NCBI GenBank assembly: GCA_002373595.1
Contig: DFKT01000060.1
Span: 1 to 6,559, forward strand
Direction: 5' to 3'
DNA length: 6,559 nt
DNA from: Lachnospiraceae bacterium UBA3638
GTDB taxonomy: Bacteria; Bacillota; Clostridia; Lachnospirales; Lachnospiraceae
The notes beneath the pieces are model-generated. The model did not search any database. It saw only the letters and a list, made by a program, of their open reading frames with translations, and was not told where the DNA came from. The translations under genes were made by a program, and so were the position numbers. Numbering within the stretch: the stretch's first letter is position 1; the number at the start of each line of letters is the position of its first letter. Positions 6,247-6,559 of the stretch are shown piece after piece.

Positions 6247-6259
6247 CATAAAAAAGAAT

Positions 6260-6375
6260 AAAACAAGAGGAGCGTATATACGCTAATTTTCATTTTTGAT
6301 AAAAAACAAGAGGAGCGTATATACGCCAATTTTCATTTTTGATAGAAAACAAGAGGAGCGTATATACGCTCCTCT
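6260..6375. repeat. 43-bp tandem repeat, two full copies and one partial, built from the gdhA terminator
   Basis: Units start at AAAACAAGAGGAGCG at 6260, 6303 and 6346, exactly 43 bp apart. Copies 1 and 2 agree at 41 of 43 positions. Copy 3 matches for its first 25 bases and then becomes the second arm of the terminator palindrome. Each copy keeps the GCGTATATACGC core, but only copy 3 has the full-length stem, so copies 1 and 2 look like tandem duplications of one half of the terminator plus its T-rich flank. They lie only 10 bp from the 230-bp element. Confidence 0.85.
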
Positions 6376-6390
6376 CATCTTTATTGTTTT
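6346..6390 (-). terminator. Rho-independent terminator of gdhA
   Basis: Bases 6352-6375 are a perfect 24-bp palindrome (AGAGGAGCG-TATATA-CGCTCCTCT), flanked by AAAACA and TGTTTT. On the minus strand the stem is followed by TGTTTTCT, 53 nt after the gdhA stop codon. The plus strand also has a T-rich tail, so the site may work in both directions. Confidence 0.8.
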
Positions 6391-6427
6391 AGGGAAAACA
6401 AGAAATGATATTACAAAATTGCTTGTC

Positions 6428-6559
6428 TTATACGATACCCTGTGCCTTCATCGCATCAGCAACCTTAAGGAATCCGGCGATGTTAGCGCCTGCAACGTAG
6501 TTGCCCTTCATACCGTACTTCTTAGAAGCATCATCGATGTTGTGGAAGATTCCGACCAT
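6428..6559 (-). CDS. gdhA: Glutamate dehydrogenase, last 43 residues (5' part outside window)
   Basis: The visible end reads MVGIFHNIDDASKKYG followed by NYVAGANIAGFLKVADAM and AQGIV, then TAA. The GANIAGFxKVADAMxAQG end is characteristic of hexameric, usually NADP-specific, glutamate dehydrogenases. These interconvert 2-oxoglutarate plus ammonium with glutamate and are the main ammonium-assimilating enzyme in many gut Clostridia. The catalytic and nucleotide-binding regions lie beyond the window, so cofactor choice cannot be read. The gene ends before a strong palindromic terminator, so it is transcriptionally separate from the nuclease gene downstream. Confidence 0.9.
   Translation of the reverse strand: MVGIFHNIDDASKKYGMKGNYVAGANIAGFLKVADAMKAQGIV

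Larger units (their letters stand above)
6013..6250. mobile_element. MITE-like inverted-repeat element, 230 bp (6017-6246), with CATA target duplications
   Basis: The ends at 6017-6049 and 6214-6246 are a perfect 33-bp inverted repeat starting GTGCGGCGGGCGGG. The pairing continues with small gaps through GGACAAC and ATTTTCT[T/A]AGCGCTTC to 6084 on the left and 6184 on the right, so each arm is about 65 bp. The four bases CATA lie directly outside both ends (6013-6016 and 6247-6250), as expected for a target-site duplication. The centre is GC-rich, unlike the AT-rich flanks. No gene is supported inside: open frames on both strands merely mirror the repeated ends (RRAGCISSAD at one, SADDMHPARRT at the other). 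It is most simply a non-autonomous transposable element; a large structured RNA or extended hairpin is the alternative. I do not recognise a named family. Confidence 0.7.

Noticed and set aside
5992..6286. Open frames on both strands across the inverted-repeat element
   Set aside because: Their similar starts and ends (RRAGCISSAD, SADDMHPARRT) are simply the two arms of the inverted repeat translated, and none has a convincing ribosome binding site.
6260..6375. CRISPR array
   Set aside because: The 43-bp units are directly adjacent with no unique spacers, and they derive from the terminator palindrome.

Overview
The window looks like chromosomal DNA from a Gram-positive anaerobe of the Clostridia, most likely a Lachnospiraceae-type gut or rumen bacterium. 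This placement is an inference from protein style: a Clostridia-type EF-G paralogue, an archaeal/fungal-type aspartate-semialdehyde dehydrogenase, a Rpn-type nuclease with an EEG/QG repeat tail, and strong AGGAGG-type ribosome binding sites. I could not run a search to fix the genus. All recognisable genes lie on the minus strand, so transcription runs from high to low coordinates.

From right to left, the window begins with the last 43 codons of a glutamate dehydrogenase gene (gdhA, 6428-6559). It is followed by a perfect-palindrome terminator (6352-6375) whose sequence is part of a 43-bp tandem repeat. The gene-free stretch 5757-6427 also holds a 230-bp, GC-rich element (6017-6246) with long terminal inverted repeats and flanking CATA duplications. 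It resembles a non-autonomous mobile element (MITE-like).

Next come two accessory genes. The first is a PD-(D/E)XK nuclease of the Rpn/PDDEXK_2 type (4791-5756), with its own TTGACT-17-TATAAA promoter, an in-frame 12-bp minisatellite, and a well-placed internal ribosome binding site that could start a separate 102-residue C-terminal protein. The second is a small conserved protein of unknown function (4259-4750), 40 nt downstream.

The left two thirds is a housekeeping cluster with a good promoter at 4134-4162. It encodes an EF-G-like translational GTPase (1989-4082), argininosuccinate lyase argH (560-1975, starting 13 nt after the GTPase stop), and aspartate-semialdehyde dehydrogenase asd (1-475, cut by the window edge just after its catalytic cysteine). 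argH makes arginine, and asd feeds lysine/diaminopimelate, threonine, methionine and isoleucine synthesis. Why they sit behind an EF-G paralogue is not evident.

The most interesting points are the possible gene-within-gene in the Rpn nuclease, which parallels the known RpnL/RpnS phage-defence arrangement; the undescribed inverted-repeat element; and the unusual GTPase motifs of the EF-G paralogue.
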